Shown: positions 26,130 to 35,132 of the stretch, one piece after another
Numbering within the stretch: the first letter of the stretch is position 1
How the letters are laid out: every line of letters starts with the position of its first letter
NCBI GenBank assembly: GCA_021816845.1
Contig: JAKAWT010000002.1
Span: 124,001 to 188,000, forward strand
DNA from: a bacterium
GTDB taxonomy: Bacteria > Patescibacteria > Dojkabacteria > JAKAPS01 > JAJZLI01
Length of the DNA stretch: 64,000 nucleotides
Direction: 5' to 3'
The notes under the pieces: generated by a model
Seen by the model: only the letters and a program-made list of their open reading frames with translations
What the model was told of the DNA's origin: nothing
The model's database searches: none
Made by a program: the position numbers and the translations under genes

Positions 26130-27488
26130 ATGGATGAATCAATTTTTAAAGCTTACGATATACGAGGTATTTACAAAGATCAGATAAATGAAGATATCGT
26201 TTCAAGAATAGGTTATTTCTTCGTAAAATATGGTAATTTAAAGAATATATGTGTTGGTAGAGACATAAGATCGTCTTCTCCATCACTATTTCAGAGTTTT
26301 ATAAAAGGTGCTATTTCTGCAGGAGCTCAAGTTACAGATATAGGTATCATATCTACAGACATGATGTACTTTGCTGCAGGATATTACAAATTTGATGGGG
26401 GTGCTCAAATTACTGCGTCTCACAACCCAAAAGAATATAATGGTGTCAAATTAGTACTAAAAAATGTAGATCCTATATCTGGAGATAACGGTATGTATGA
26501 ATTACGTGATATGGTAAAAGATAGTTTTCTTCATGATATAGGTTATGTAGATACTATAGAAACAACAAAAATAGATATACTTAACGATTATGTTGATCAT
26601 GTACTATCCTTTGTAGACAAAGATAAACTAAATGGCTTGAAAGTAGTCGTAGATGCAGGTAATGGTGTGGCTGGATATGTAGTGGATGCTATATTTAAAA
26701 GATTGAATTGTGAGCTCATCAGTATGTATTTTGAACCTGATGAAAATTTCCCCAATCACCCCGCTAATCCTATGGAAGAAGCTAATCTTAAGGATATAGA
26801 AGATAAAGTTATTGAGGTGCATGCAGATTTGGGGATAGCCTTTGATGGAGATGCTGATAGATGCGGTTTTGTTGATAACAATGGTGTTTCATCAACGGGT
26901 TATTTTATAACAGCCCTACTCTCGAAAAATATATTAATTAAAAATAAAGGAGCTAAAATAATACATGATCCAAGACAGATTTGGGCTATAGATGACACTG
27001 TAAAAGAGATGGGAGGTATACCAATTATATCTAAAGCAGGGCATTCATTTATTGCAGCTAGAATGAAAAAAGAAGATGCTATATTTGCAGGTGAAATAAG
27101 CTCTCATTTCTATTTTAGAGATAACTTTTATTCAGATAATGGAATGATTCCTATGCTTATGATGATGGAACTTCTGAAGGCTCAGCATACTTCTTTCTCT
27201 TCTCTACTCTCGTACTACAGATCAAAATATTTCACATCTCCAGAGATAAATTATGATGTCCAAGATACAGATAGTGTACTTAATAGTGTAGAAAAGAAAT
27301 ATTCAGATAATGGTGACTGTAAAATCTCACATATTGACGGTTTGTCAGTAGATTTTAGTGATTGGAGATTTAATTTAAGAGGTTCTAATACTGAACCACT
27401 TGTTAGGCTTAATTTAGAGGCAAAATCTAAGGATCTTCTAGATTCACATCTTAAAGAAGTAGAAAATTTTATTAAAGAAGATATTTAA
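26130..27488 (+). CDS. Phosphomannomutase/phosphoglucomutase
   Basis: A 452-residue alpha-D-phosphohexomutase, converting hexose-6-phosphate to hexose-1-phosphate for nucleotide sugars. It has all four signatures: the N-terminal FKAYDIRGIY, the phosphoserine loop TASHNPKEYNGVK, the metal-binding GIAFDGDADRCGF and the sugar-binding GEISSHFYF, plus the phosphate-binding RGSNTEPLVRLNLEA. The ATG at 26130 starts the conserved domain. A longer frame from a TTG at 26094 adds nothing conserved. TATAAT at 26115-26120 lies only 15 bases upstream. It probably supplies hexose-1-phosphates to the glycan pathways in this window. Confidence 0.95.
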   Translation: MDESIFKAYDIRGIYKDQINEDIVSRIGYFFVKYGNLKNICVGRDIRSSSPSLFQSFIKGAISAGAQVTDIGIISTDMMYFAAGYYKFDGGAQITASHNPKEYNGVKLVLKNVDPISGDNGMYELRDMVKDSFLHDIGYVDTIETTKIDILNDYVDHVLSFVDKDKLNGLKVVVDAGNGVAGYVVDAIFKRLNCELISMYFEPDENFPNHPANPMEEANLKDIEDKVIEVHADLGIAFDGDADRCGFVDNNGVSSTGYFITALLSKNILIKNKGAKIIHDPRQIWAIDDTVKEMGGIPIISKAGHSFIAARMKKEDAIFAGEISSHFYFRDNFYSDNGMIPMLMMMELLKAQHTSFSSLLSYYRSKYFTSPEINYDVQDTDSVLNSVEKKYSDNGDCKISHIDGLSVDFSDWRFNLRGSNTEPLVRLNLEAKSKDLLDSHLKEVENFIKEDI

Positions 27489-27528
27489 TAAATGTCCTTT
27501 TAGTGAGTCATTTGTTTCCCAGTGATTA

Positions 27529-27558
27529 ACCTATAGTTTCAAGGTAAATACTATAGGT
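27529..27558. promoter_or_regulatory. 9-bp perfect inverted repeat before the ABC exporter genes
   Basis: ACCTATAGT (27529-27537) and ACTATAGGT (27550-27558) are exact inverse complements with a 12-base loop. No clear U-run follows, so an operator for the exporter operon is as likely as a terminator for the mutase gene. Confidence 0.4.
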
Positions 27559-27594
27559 ATTGATATGTATTGTCATTTAATATAAATTATTATT

Positions 27595-28317
27595 ATGTTA
27601 GAAATTAATAATCTCTCAAAATCATTTAACGGTAGAAAGGTTCTTCATGATATCAACATTAAGGTCAAAGAAGGTGAAATATATGGGTTTTTAGGCCCTA
27701 ATGGTGCAGGAAAAAGTACAACAGTAAAAATAATGGCAGGTATATATATACAAGATAGTGGTAATGTACTAGTAAATGGTCAAGATAATAGAAATATCAA
27801 TGTCAAAAAGATTATTGGATATATGCCTGATGAGCCATATGTATATGAAAGACTCAATGCAAAAGAATTCTTATCTTTTGTAGCAGATATATATGATATT
27901 CAAGATAAAGATAGAAAAATCAAAGAAGCGTTGAATCTTTTTGATACAGATGAAAATTTGGACTCTGATGATTCAAATTTAAATATAGAAAACCTTTCTA
28001 GAGGTTCTAGGCAAAAGCTTGTTATTGCAGCTACATTGATGCATGATCCTAAGATTTTGATAATAGATGAGCCTTTAATAGGTCTAGATCCTAAATCAGT
28101 AATCCAGTTTCAGGCTATATTAGAGAATTTTTCAAAAAATAAGGGGATTATATTTCTATCAACTCATTCACTAGATATAGCATCTAAGATTTGTACTAAG
28201 ATTGGTATAATCAATCATGGGAAAATTATTGATGAAGGTACCATAGATGAATTAAAAGATCAAACTAAGAAAAATAATTTAGAAGATGTCTTCTTAAAAC
28301 TTACATATGAAGAGTAA
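27595..28317 (+). CDS. ABC transporter ATP-binding protein
   Basis: A 240-residue ABC-2 type ATPase with Walker A GPNGAGKSTT (about 34-43), an unusual signature loop NLSRGSRQKL instead of LSGGQ, Walker B ILIIDEPLIGLDP and the switch His in STHSLD. It powers the membrane partner encoded by the overlapping next gene. The Q-loop region reads GYMPDEPYVYERLNAKEF. The type of pair (ATPase plus a large polytopic partner) resembles exporters of lipids, peptides or antibiotics, and the substrate is unknown. A TATAAA box lies at 27581-27586, 14 bases before the ATG. Confidence 0.93.
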   Translation: MLEINNLSKSFNGRKVLHDINIKVKEGEIYGFLGPNGAGKSTTVKIMAGIYIQDSGNVLVNGQDNRNINVKKIIGYMPDEPYVYERLNAKEFLSFVADIYDIQDKDRKIKEALNLFDTDENLDSDDSNLNIENLSRGSRQKLVIAATLMHDPKILIIDEPLIGLDPKSVIQFQAILENFSKNKGIIFLSTHSLDIASKICTKIGIINHGKIIDEGTIDELKDQTKKNNLEDVFLKLTYEE

Positions 28318-29866
28318 ATATTTCATTAAGTATGCATTACTTGCAAATTCAAAATATTTCAAAGAAAAAAATATCGCAAGGAAAATTGTTATCATATTAT
28401 TTTTTCTTGCAGTCATAGCTTTATTATTGATAGAATTTATACTTTATTTCTTTCTTCTTACCATACTCAAACAACATAATGTTAATATTGATGTTGTAAA
28501 TGCAATAATATCAGATTCACTGTTTTTTATATTTATATTCTCACTTATATCATCATGTGCATTGCTTTTTAAAACATTCCTTATCAATCCTTTCGAAAGT
28601 TATATTCTAACATTTCCAGTGTCTAAAGAAGATATCATAATATCAAAAATTTCACATATATTCTTTACAAATATACTAATAATATCTCTTTTTTCATCTC
28701 CAATAATATTTACATACATATACATATATAACATACAATTTTTTAACATACCTTTCCTTATTTTGATCATTATACTGTTTATCCTATCTTCTATATTTGT
28801 TACTTTATTTGATGCTATATGGGTTATGATTACCAATCAAATATTACCTACACTAAAGGAAAATATAAAGACAAACTTTTCTTTAATAGTGATACTTTTT
28901 CTAGCATTTCTCCTAGCTTTAAAAAGTATTCCAAATTTAGAACTGTTATCTAAATCAAAAAATGTTGCTATGTTTACCAATATAATGATGCAATCAAAAC
29001 CTCTAAGCATACTACCTTCCAGTCTTATATCTAACGTCTTAAGTTTTAGAGACTATACACAACTTGCCATTCTGATTTTTGAGGTAATAGTTCTGTATAT
29101 TATTTTTGTTTTTCTTTCAAAAAAAGTTGTCTTTAAGTTATCAACACAGATAAAATCTGATAGGAATATTAAGTATTTTAAGAACTTTATTCTAAATAAA
29201 GAGCTGAATAATTTCTTTAAACAGGAGAAAAATCTAATCAATTCTCTATCAATATTTTTCCTTTTAGTAATATTTATAGCCTTAATAATAAGTATAGGAA
29301 ATGCTAATATATCTTTGAAATACTATAGTTTATTTTATGTGTTAATTCTCGGAAGTTTCGCCTATATATTAACCCTTTTGTCATTATATTTTATTTTTCC
29401 ATCTTTATCTATGGAGAAAAAAGGAGGATGGATAATATTTCAGGCACCAATAAAAAGAAGTGTTATATTAAAATATAAATACATAGCATCAACTGTATTT
29501 ATGTTTGTACAGACCATAGTATTATATTTGATTTTTCAATTTTTTCTAAATTTTAAAGGAAACTATTTTTATTATTTTATAGTATTCACAATAATGACAT
29601 TTATAACAATTAATATAATATTTTTATCACTAGGTACTATTTCCCCTAATTTTAAAAATAGAAGTCTCCAGGATTTGTCCACTACCCCATCAGCTTTATT
29701 TGCAACTTTCTTAAGTGTTTTTTATATAGTATTTCTACTATATATATTATATAAATATGGATTTTTGTTATCTTTGATCCTAATGGTTATAATATCAGGA
29801 TTCATCATTTTGGTATTAATGAATAAAGCATTTTCGAAAATTAATACTATGGATATTGATTTCTGA
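28307..29866 (+). CDS. ABC transporter permease, polytopic
   Basis: A 519-residue membrane protein with about 12 hydrophobic segments, starting MKSKYFIKYALLANSKYF. It overlaps the ATPase gene by 11 bp and is surely its partner. The layout (two blocks of about six segments, with a polar region near residues 285-310 between them) fits large ABC-2-like permeases. No substrate-binding protein or accessory gene is present, which suggests export. The specific family and cargo are not recognised. Confidence 0.8.
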   Translation: MKSKYFIKYALLANSKYFKEKNIARKIVIILFFLAVIALLLIEFILYFFLLTILKQHNVNIDVVNAIISDSLFFIFIFSLISSCALLFKTFLINPFESYILTFPVSKEDIIISKISHIFFTNILIISLFSSPIIFTYIYIYNIQFFNIPFLILIIILFILSSIFVTLFDAIWVMITNQILPTLKENIKTNFSLIVILFLAFLLALKSIPNLELLSKSKNVAMFTNIMMQSKPLSILPSSLISNVLSFRDYTQLAILIFEVIVLYIIFVFLSKKVVFKLSTQIKSDRNIKYFKNFILNKELNNFFKQEKNLINSLSIFFLLVIFIALIISIGNANISLKYYSLFYVLILGSFAYILTLLSLYFIFPSLSMEKKGGWIIFQAPIKRSVILKYKYIASTVFMFVQTIVLYLIFQFFLNFKGNYFYYFIVFTIMTFITINIIFLSLGTISPNFKNRSLQDLSTTPSALFATFLSVFYIVFLLYILYKYGFLLSLILMVIISGFIILVLMNKAFSKINTMDIDF

Positions 29867-29889
29867 TATTTTCACCTAATGTTTCTATT

Positions 29890-31119
29890 TTAGTATTTAA
29901 TTTTATCTATAGGGAATATATTGAATTCTTCTTCGTTCCTTTTTTTTATCTCCACTCCACCACTCTCTAAACTTCTCTTAGTTACTAGAATCCTCAGAGG
30001 TATTCCTATCAGGTCTGCATCTTGTAATTTCTCACCAATACTTATATTTTCTCTATCATCAAATAAAATAGATTTACCTTCTTTTTCCAATTTTTCTGCT
30101 ATCTTAGTTACTATATCAAGATTTTCATTACCCACATTTATAATATGAATATCATATGGTGCTATGGATTTTGGCCAAACTATACCATTTTTATCATTAA
30201 ATTTTTCTACTATTATCCCCATTAATCTACTTATCCCTATACCATAACAACCCATATAGACTTCTTTATTTTTGTTATTTTCATCTTTGAATAGGTAATT
30301 AAATGGTTTGGAGTATTTTGTATCAATCTGAAAAATATTCGCTGCTTCAGAAGCCTTTACTGGTTTAGTAGATTCTCTTAGATCCTTTGGTACTATTTCT
30401 TCATTATAGTAAATATTATTTTTAGAATCATAATAAATACTGTCTTCTCCTGTATTACATCTAACTTGAAACTCTGTGGAGTAATTTTTTGTGAAATCTC
30501 CTCCAGATGCTAAAACTTCTACAGTATCATTTTCAAGTTCTAATTTTTTGAAAATATTCCAATAATATTCTTTTACATTATCAAAATATTCTTCTAAATC
30601 TTTTTTACTCTTATGGAAACTATATAAATCTTTCATTATGAATTCTCTTCCACGTAATAGTCCTGATTTTGGTCTTTTTTCATTTCTAAATTTTGTTTGT
30701 ATCTGATATATAGCAAATGGTAGGTCTTTATAACTGGAGTTATATTCTTTAGCTAGAGGTGTAACGATTTCTTCGTGAGAAGGGTTTAGAATGTATTCGC
30801 CCTCACTACCTTCTTTAGATAATTTATTCCCTCCACTTGCTTTAAGTATAACGTCAAAACTATCTAACCTACCTGTTATTTCCCATATATTGGTAGGAGA
30901 TATAGAAGGCATTAAAATTTCATTTGAAATTTTATCCATTTCTTCTCTTATTATGTTCTCTATTTTTGATATTACTTTTAGTCCTAAAGGTAAATATGTG
31001 TAAACTCCAGCCATTTCTTGATTTATGAAGCCTGATTTTTGGAGAAGTGTAGCATTTATAGAATCAAATTCTTTTGCTTCTTTATTAGTTTTTCCAAATA
31101 ATTTTGAATATCTTTGCAT
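29890..31119 (-). CDS. proS: Prolyl-tRNA synthetase, short form
   Basis: A 409-residue class II synthetase that charges tRNA-Pro. Motif 1 (GVYTYLPLGLKVISKIENIIREEM, key residues P and the helix), motif 2 (FRNEKRPKSGLLRGREFIMKDLYSFH) and motif 3 (GCYGIGISRLMGIIVEKF) are present, followed by an anticodon-binding domain. The editing insertion (INS) of about 180 residues found in most bacterial ProS proteins is absent. The segment GGDFTKNYSTEFQV, then NIYYNEEIV occupies that place in much reduced form. Post-transfer editing of alanyl-tRNA-Pro is thus probably missing. Confidence 0.95.
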   Translation of the reverse strand: MQRYSKLFGKTNKEAKEFDSINATLLQKSGFINQEMAGVYTYLPLGLKVISKIENIIREEMDKISNEILMPSISPTNIWEITGRLDSFDVILKASGGNKLSKEGSEGEYILNPSHEEIVTPLAKEYNSSYKDLPFAIYQIQTKFRNEKRPKSGLLRGREFIMKDLYSFHKSKKDLEEYFDNVKEYYWNIFKKLELENDTVEVLASGGDFTKNYSTEFQVRCNTGEDSIYYDSKNNIYYNEEIVPKDLRESTKPVKASEAANIFQIDTKYSKPFNYLFKDENNKNKEVYMGCYGIGISRLMGIIVEKFNDKNGIVWPKSIAPYDIHIINVGNENLDIVTKIAEKLEKEGKSILFDDRENISIGEKLQDADLIGIPLRILVTKRSLESGGVEIKKRNEEEFNIFPIDKIKY

Positions 31120-31216
31120 TGTTTTTCAACCTAGATCTTCTATTATATCATTATGTACAATAAAGAGGAACGAGACTATCTAGTTATTAGAATCCAGACT
31201 AAATTATATTTATAGT

Positions 31217-31245
31217 TTGATAAAACCTTTTAAATAGGATAAAAT
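31217..31245 (+). promoter_or_regulatory. Promoter of lysS, leaderless type
   Basis: TTGATA (31217-31222), 17 bp, then TAAAAT (31240-31245). The expected transcription start near 31252 leaves at most three bases before the ATG at 31255. Confidence 0.55.
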
Positions 31246-31254
31246 CTCTTTATC

Positions 31255-32703
31255 ATGGCAACATTTGATGAGTTAAGACAACAAAGACTAGATAAACTTA
31301 AACTTCTTAAGGATAAGGGTATAGATCCCTACCCCATAAGATCTAGGAAAGATTATACTAATAAAGAAGCCTTAGATAATTTCACTAAATTTGAAAATAA
31401 AACAATATATCTTACCGGCAGGGTTGTAGGAATAAGATCTCATGGTAAAATATCATTTTTTGATATTGAAGATGACAGTTCGAAGATACAACTTTTTTTA
31501 TCTTTAAAAAGTACAAAAAATTATGATTTATTAGAGCTCTTCGATTTAGGTGATCATATAGAAGCAAAAGGGACTCTATTTAAAACGAGTGCTGGAGAGA
31601 TAACTTTGAATGTTGAAGAGTATAAAATGCTTTCTAAATCAATACGTCCTCTTCCAGGAGAACATTTTGGATTACAAGATGAAGAGGAAAAAGTACGAAA
31701 AAGATATGTGGATCTTATAACAAATAAAGAGCTAAAGGAAAAATTAAGGTTAAAATCAAAGTTTTTTCAGGCATGCAGAGACTATTTATTGAAGGAAAAC
31801 TTTCTGGAAGTTGATACACCAATACTTGAGCTTATCCCTGGTGGAGCTGAAGCTGAACCTTTTATGACTCACCATAACTCTCTAAACCAAGATCTATATT
31901 TAAGAATAGCATTAGAACTTTATTTAAAAAGACTTATGGTTGCAGGATTTGATAAAGTTTTTGGAATAGGCAAAGTTTTTAGGAATGAAGGTATGAGTAT
32001 GCAACATCTTCAGGAATTTACAATGATGGAATGTTACTGGGCATATTCAGACTATGAAGATATGATGGAATTTGTTCAAGGTCTATATACATATATGATT
32101 AAAGAAACTTTTGGTACACTGATCATTAAATATAAAGATGAAGAGATAGATTTTACTCCACCATGGCCTAAGGTGAAATACTCTGAATTAATGAAAGAAG
32201 TTGGATGTGATCTTTCAGAATATGACACATTGGAGAAATTGAGGAAAAAAGGATTGGAAATAGGATTATCTGATGATAGTAAATTAGATAAGAATAGATG
32301 GATAGATAGAATATATAAAAAGATAGCAAGACCAACTTTAAAAGGTCCTGTATTTTTAATAGATCATCCAATAGAAATATCTCCTCTTGCAAAATCAAAA
32401 AGAGATAACTCTGCATTTGTTGATAGATTCCAAGTATTGATGTTTGGGGCTGAGGTTGGTAATGCATTTTCTGAACTTAATGACCCAATTGATCAATTAA
32501 ATAGATTTAAAGAGCAACAAAATATGAGAGATAAAGGTGATAAAGAGGCTCAAATGATGGATCAAGATTTTATAGAAGCATTAGAATATGGTATGCCTCC
32601 AGCTTCTGGATTTGGAGTAGGTCTTGAAAGATTTTTTATGATTGTTGCTAATTTATCTAATATAAGAGAAACAGAATTCTTCCCTATTATTAAAAAAGTT
32701 TAA
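31255..32703 (+). CDS. lysS: Lysyl-tRNA synthetase, class II
   Basis: A 482-residue class IIb synthetase. The N-terminal OB-fold anticodon domain (about 45-145, KTIYLTGRVVGIRSHGKISFFDIED) precedes the catalytic core with FLEVDTPILELIPGGAEAEPF (motif 1), FGIGKVFRNEGMSMQHLQEFTMMECY (motif 2) and GFGVGLERFFMI (motif 3). The spacing and length are normal. It stands alone between two divergent or unrelated genes with its own promoter. Confidence 0.97.
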   Translation: MATFDELRQQRLDKLKLLKDKGIDPYPIRSRKDYTNKEALDNFTKFENKTIYLTGRVVGIRSHGKISFFDIEDDSSKIQLFLSLKSTKNYDLLELFDLGDHIEAKGTLFKTSAGEITLNVEEYKMLSKSIRPLPGEHFGLQDEEEKVRKRYVDLITNKELKEKLRLKSKFFQACRDYLLKENFLEVDTPILELIPGGAEAEPFMTHHNSLNQDLYLRIALELYLKRLMVAGFDKVFGIGKVFRNEGMSMQHLQEFTMMECYWAYSDYEDMMEFVQGLYTYMIKETFGTLIIKYKDEEIDFTPPWPKVKYSELMKEVGCDLSEYDTLEKLRKKGLEIGLSDDSKLDKNRWIDRIYKKIARPTLKGPVFLIDHPIEISPLAKSKRDNSAFVDRFQVLMFGAEVGNAFSELNDPIDQLNRFKEQQNMRDKGDKEAQMMDQDFIEALEYGMPPASGFGVGLERFFMIVANLSNIRETEFFPIIKKV

Positions 32704-32784
32704 AAAACTCATCAATAATACTATGAGTTGACAAAAATTATTACTTCTTTTAAAATAAGTGTCTTAATTTATCTATTAAAAAAA

Positions 32785-33129
32785 ATGTCTCCAGAAATTT
32801 TTACAAATCTGCATCAGCTAGGAAACCCAGATTCTCAGCACCCAGATGATTCAATTATAGTGGATAGTCATAAGAATACATATGCTTTAGGATTAGCTTT
32901 AGAGGCTTCTGAAATGGATAAAAATGGAGATTTAAATCCAGATGGTTCACTTGTTAAATATACTGATATTATAGATATATTAATAGCTAGGATAAAAAGA
33001 AAAATGTGTTTAGATATTTCTAGAAAAGAAATGATTTGTCATGTTGCACAGCATAAAATTAGTACTGAAGATGATGAGAACAAAATATTTGCTGAAATAG
33101 AACGTAAATGGGTTGGTAGTCTTTATTAA
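32785..33129 (+). CDS. Hypothetical protein, 114 residues
   Basis: A small soluble protein beginning MSPEIFTNLHQLGNPDSQHPDD. It has an acidic middle region (LEASEMDKNGDLNPDG) and a helical, charged C-terminus. No family is recognised and no membrane segment is visible. The ATG at 32785 was chosen because the upstream extension to a TTG at 32728 would add only a hydrophobic stretch with no ribosome site. It lies 81 bp after lysS and faces the HAD gene. Confidence 0.55.
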   Translation: MSPEIFTNLHQLGNPDSQHPDDSIIVDSHKNTYALGLALEASEMDKNGDLNPDGSLVKYTDIIDILIARIKRKMCLDISRKEMICHVAQHKISTEDDENKIFAEIERKWVGSLY

Positions 33130-33168
33130 TAGTTCTTTATGGACTTTCTAAATTAATAGGATTAATTA

Positions 33169-33750
33169 TTAAAGTTCTCCATTTATGTATCTAACAATCT
33201 CATTCCAAGAATAAACCCTTTTAGTATTTTTGATTTTTTTCATATCTTGATTCCATGGAGCATCAAATATTAAGGTTTCAATACCTAGAGATGATACCTC
33301 TATAACATTCTCTACTGCATCATCTATAAAAATATTAATATTTAAATTATTACATACCTCTGCTTTTGATCTTATTTTATCATTATCATACCCTGTAAAA
33401 TGTACATCTTTATAATATCCTTTAAAATGGATATCTAGATTTTTTAGAGTTCTATCTTTTAAAAATAATGATCTTGCTGTTATTAGGTATATATCATGAT
33501 TTTTAGATAGTTTGGCCAATCCTGCCTTTGATCCCTGGATTGGTTTAAGATTTAGAAATTTTTCAGAATTATGCCACTTCTTTAATTTTAATTCATATTC
33601 TTCTATAGAATCCCACACGTTATGAAGTGCATAGATTTCATTTATGGGCAAAGATTCTTTTTTAGAATCATATATGTACTTGAGTGATGATATCTCATCT
33701 AATATAACATTATCAATATCAACACCAATTTTTAATCTTTTTCTTATCAT
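33169..33750 (-). CDS. HAD-superfamily phosphatase, 5'-nucleotidase-like
   Basis: A 193-residue HAD protein. Motif I is GVDIDNVILD (nucleophile and acid Asp pair, about 9-18), motif II is YLITARS, the Lys of motif III is in the IRSKAEVC region and motif IV is IFIDDAVENV. The size and helical cap fit 5'(3')-deoxyribonucleotidase and related NT5C-like enzymes, or bacterial phosphatases of that group. The substrate is unproven. It follows the glgA gene on the same strand by 32 bp and may be the last gene of the glucan cluster. Confidence 0.75.
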   Translation of the reverse strand: MIRKRLKIGVDIDNVILDEISSLKYIYDSKKESLPINEIYALHNVWDSIEEYELKLKKWHNSEKFLNLKPIQGSKAGLAKLSKNHDIYLITARSLFLKDRTLKNLDIHFKGYYKDVHFTGYDNDKIRSKAEVCNNLNINIFIDDAVENVIEVSSLGIETLIFDAPWNQDMKKIKNTKRVYSWNEIVRYINGEL

Positions 33751-33782
33751 TAAGTTTTATTAAAAGGATTTATATAAAAGTA

Positions 33783-35132
33783 TTATAAGTTGCTTACCAA
33801 TTGCTGATACAAAGCAACGTATTTTTCTGCAGATCTACCCCAAGAAAAATCTTCATTCATTGCTGTTTGTATCATTTCATCCCATTTTGGGGTATTGAAC
33901 ATGGATAATGCCTCTTTTAGAGTGTTTACTAAACTCAATGGGGAATATTCTTCAAATGTAAATCCAGATACCAAACCTTCTACTGAGTCCTTAAGTCCTC
34001 CAGTCGATCTTACAATAGGCAGTGTTCCATACTTCATTGCAATCATTTGTGTTAATCCAGATGGTTCATATCTTGAAGGTATTATTAATGCATCAGCACC
34101 TGCATATATTTTTTCAGCTAATGTTATATCAAAAGTGATATCAGCAAATAAAGAAGGATCCTTTGTTCCTAGAATCTGTAGTTGATCTTCAAAATCTTTG
34201 GCTCCTGTACCCAATATGATGAAATTTGCATTTTTATTCTCTAGAGTCTCCATAGCTTTGATCAATATATCAATACCTTTCTGATAATCTAGTCTTGATA
34301 TAAAAGCAAAAAGAGGAGCATCAGTGCTAAATTTTAAATGTAATTCATCAATAAGTCTTTTTTTGTTTTCCAGTTTTCCCATCTTATAATTGGATATATT
34401 ATATTTGGAATAAATTTTATCATCCTTATCTGGATCATAAATTGAATAATCTATTCCATTCAATATTCCATATAAATTACTTTTTCTAAGTTCCATAAAA
34501 TCTTCTATCTCTCCTCCGTATTCTTTTGTTAATATCTCTTTAGCATAAGTAGAAGATACTGTGGATACAATATTTGCATTTAATACACCTTGTAATAGAA
34601 GATTAATTTGGTTATCTGATTTATCAATCTCTATAGTTGAATGATATTTTTGAAGCTTTAATGCATCTAATATTTCAAGTGAATATCTTCCTTGGTAGGC
34701 TGGACCTAAATTATGTATAGTTAACATAGTTTTTACATTATTTAATCCTATGTCTTTTAGAAGTATAGGTATTAATGATGTGTGATAATCATTTATATGG
34801 ACAATATCTACTCTTCCAAATTTTTCATCTTTTATGTCTTGAACTACCTTTTGTGAAAACATTGCAAATCTTATAGGGTCATCTGGATATCCATAAACGT
34901 TATCTCTTGATGAAAAATATTCTGGTATATCTATATAATTAATTTTTACATCTGAACCAGGGATTGTTGCAGGCTGTGGTGTAGGTATTATTTTATATTT
35001 AGGTATTACTACTTGTATATTAATAAAGTCTAATAAACATTTTGGTAAAGCCCCTGCAACATCTGCAAGACCACCTACCTTTATTATTGGTGCAAGCTCA
35101 GATGAAACAAATAAAACATTAATTTTGTCCAT
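33783..35132 (-). CDS. glgA: GT5 glycogen/starch synthase
   Basis: A 449-residue GT5 enzyme, which extends alpha-1,4-glucan chains from a nucleotide-glucose donor (usually ADP-glucose). The N-terminal donor-binding loop reads SSELAPIIKVGGLADVAGALP (KxGGL kept). The C-terminal half has SRLDYQKGIDILI and the signature PSRYEPSGLTQMIAMKYG, then RSTGGLKDSVEG. The start overlaps the preceding GH57 gene by 14 bp. It is the more conventional of two GT5 genes in this cluster. No GlgC is in the window. Confidence 0.92.
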   Translation of the reverse strand: MDKINVLFVSSELAPIIKVGGLADVAGALPKCLLDFINIQVVIPKYKIIPTPQPATIPGSDVKINYIDIPEYFSSRDNVYGYPDDPIRFAMFSQKVVQDIKDEKFGRVDIVHINDYHTSLIPILLKDIGLNNVKTMLTIHNLGPAYQGRYSLEILDALKLQKYHSTIEIDKSDNQINLLLQGVLNANIVSTVSSTYAKEILTKEYGGEIEDFMELRKSNLYGILNGIDYSIYDPDKDDKIYSKYNISNYKMGKLENKKRLIDELHLKFSTDAPLFAFISRLDYQKGIDILIKAMETLENKNANFIILGTGAKDFEDQLQILGTKDPSLFADITFDITLAEKIYAGADALIIPSRYEPSGLTQMIAMKYGTLPIVRSTGGLKDSVEGLVSGFTFEEYSPLSLVNTLKEALSMFNTPKWDEMIQTAMNEDFSWGRSAEKYVALYQQLVSNL

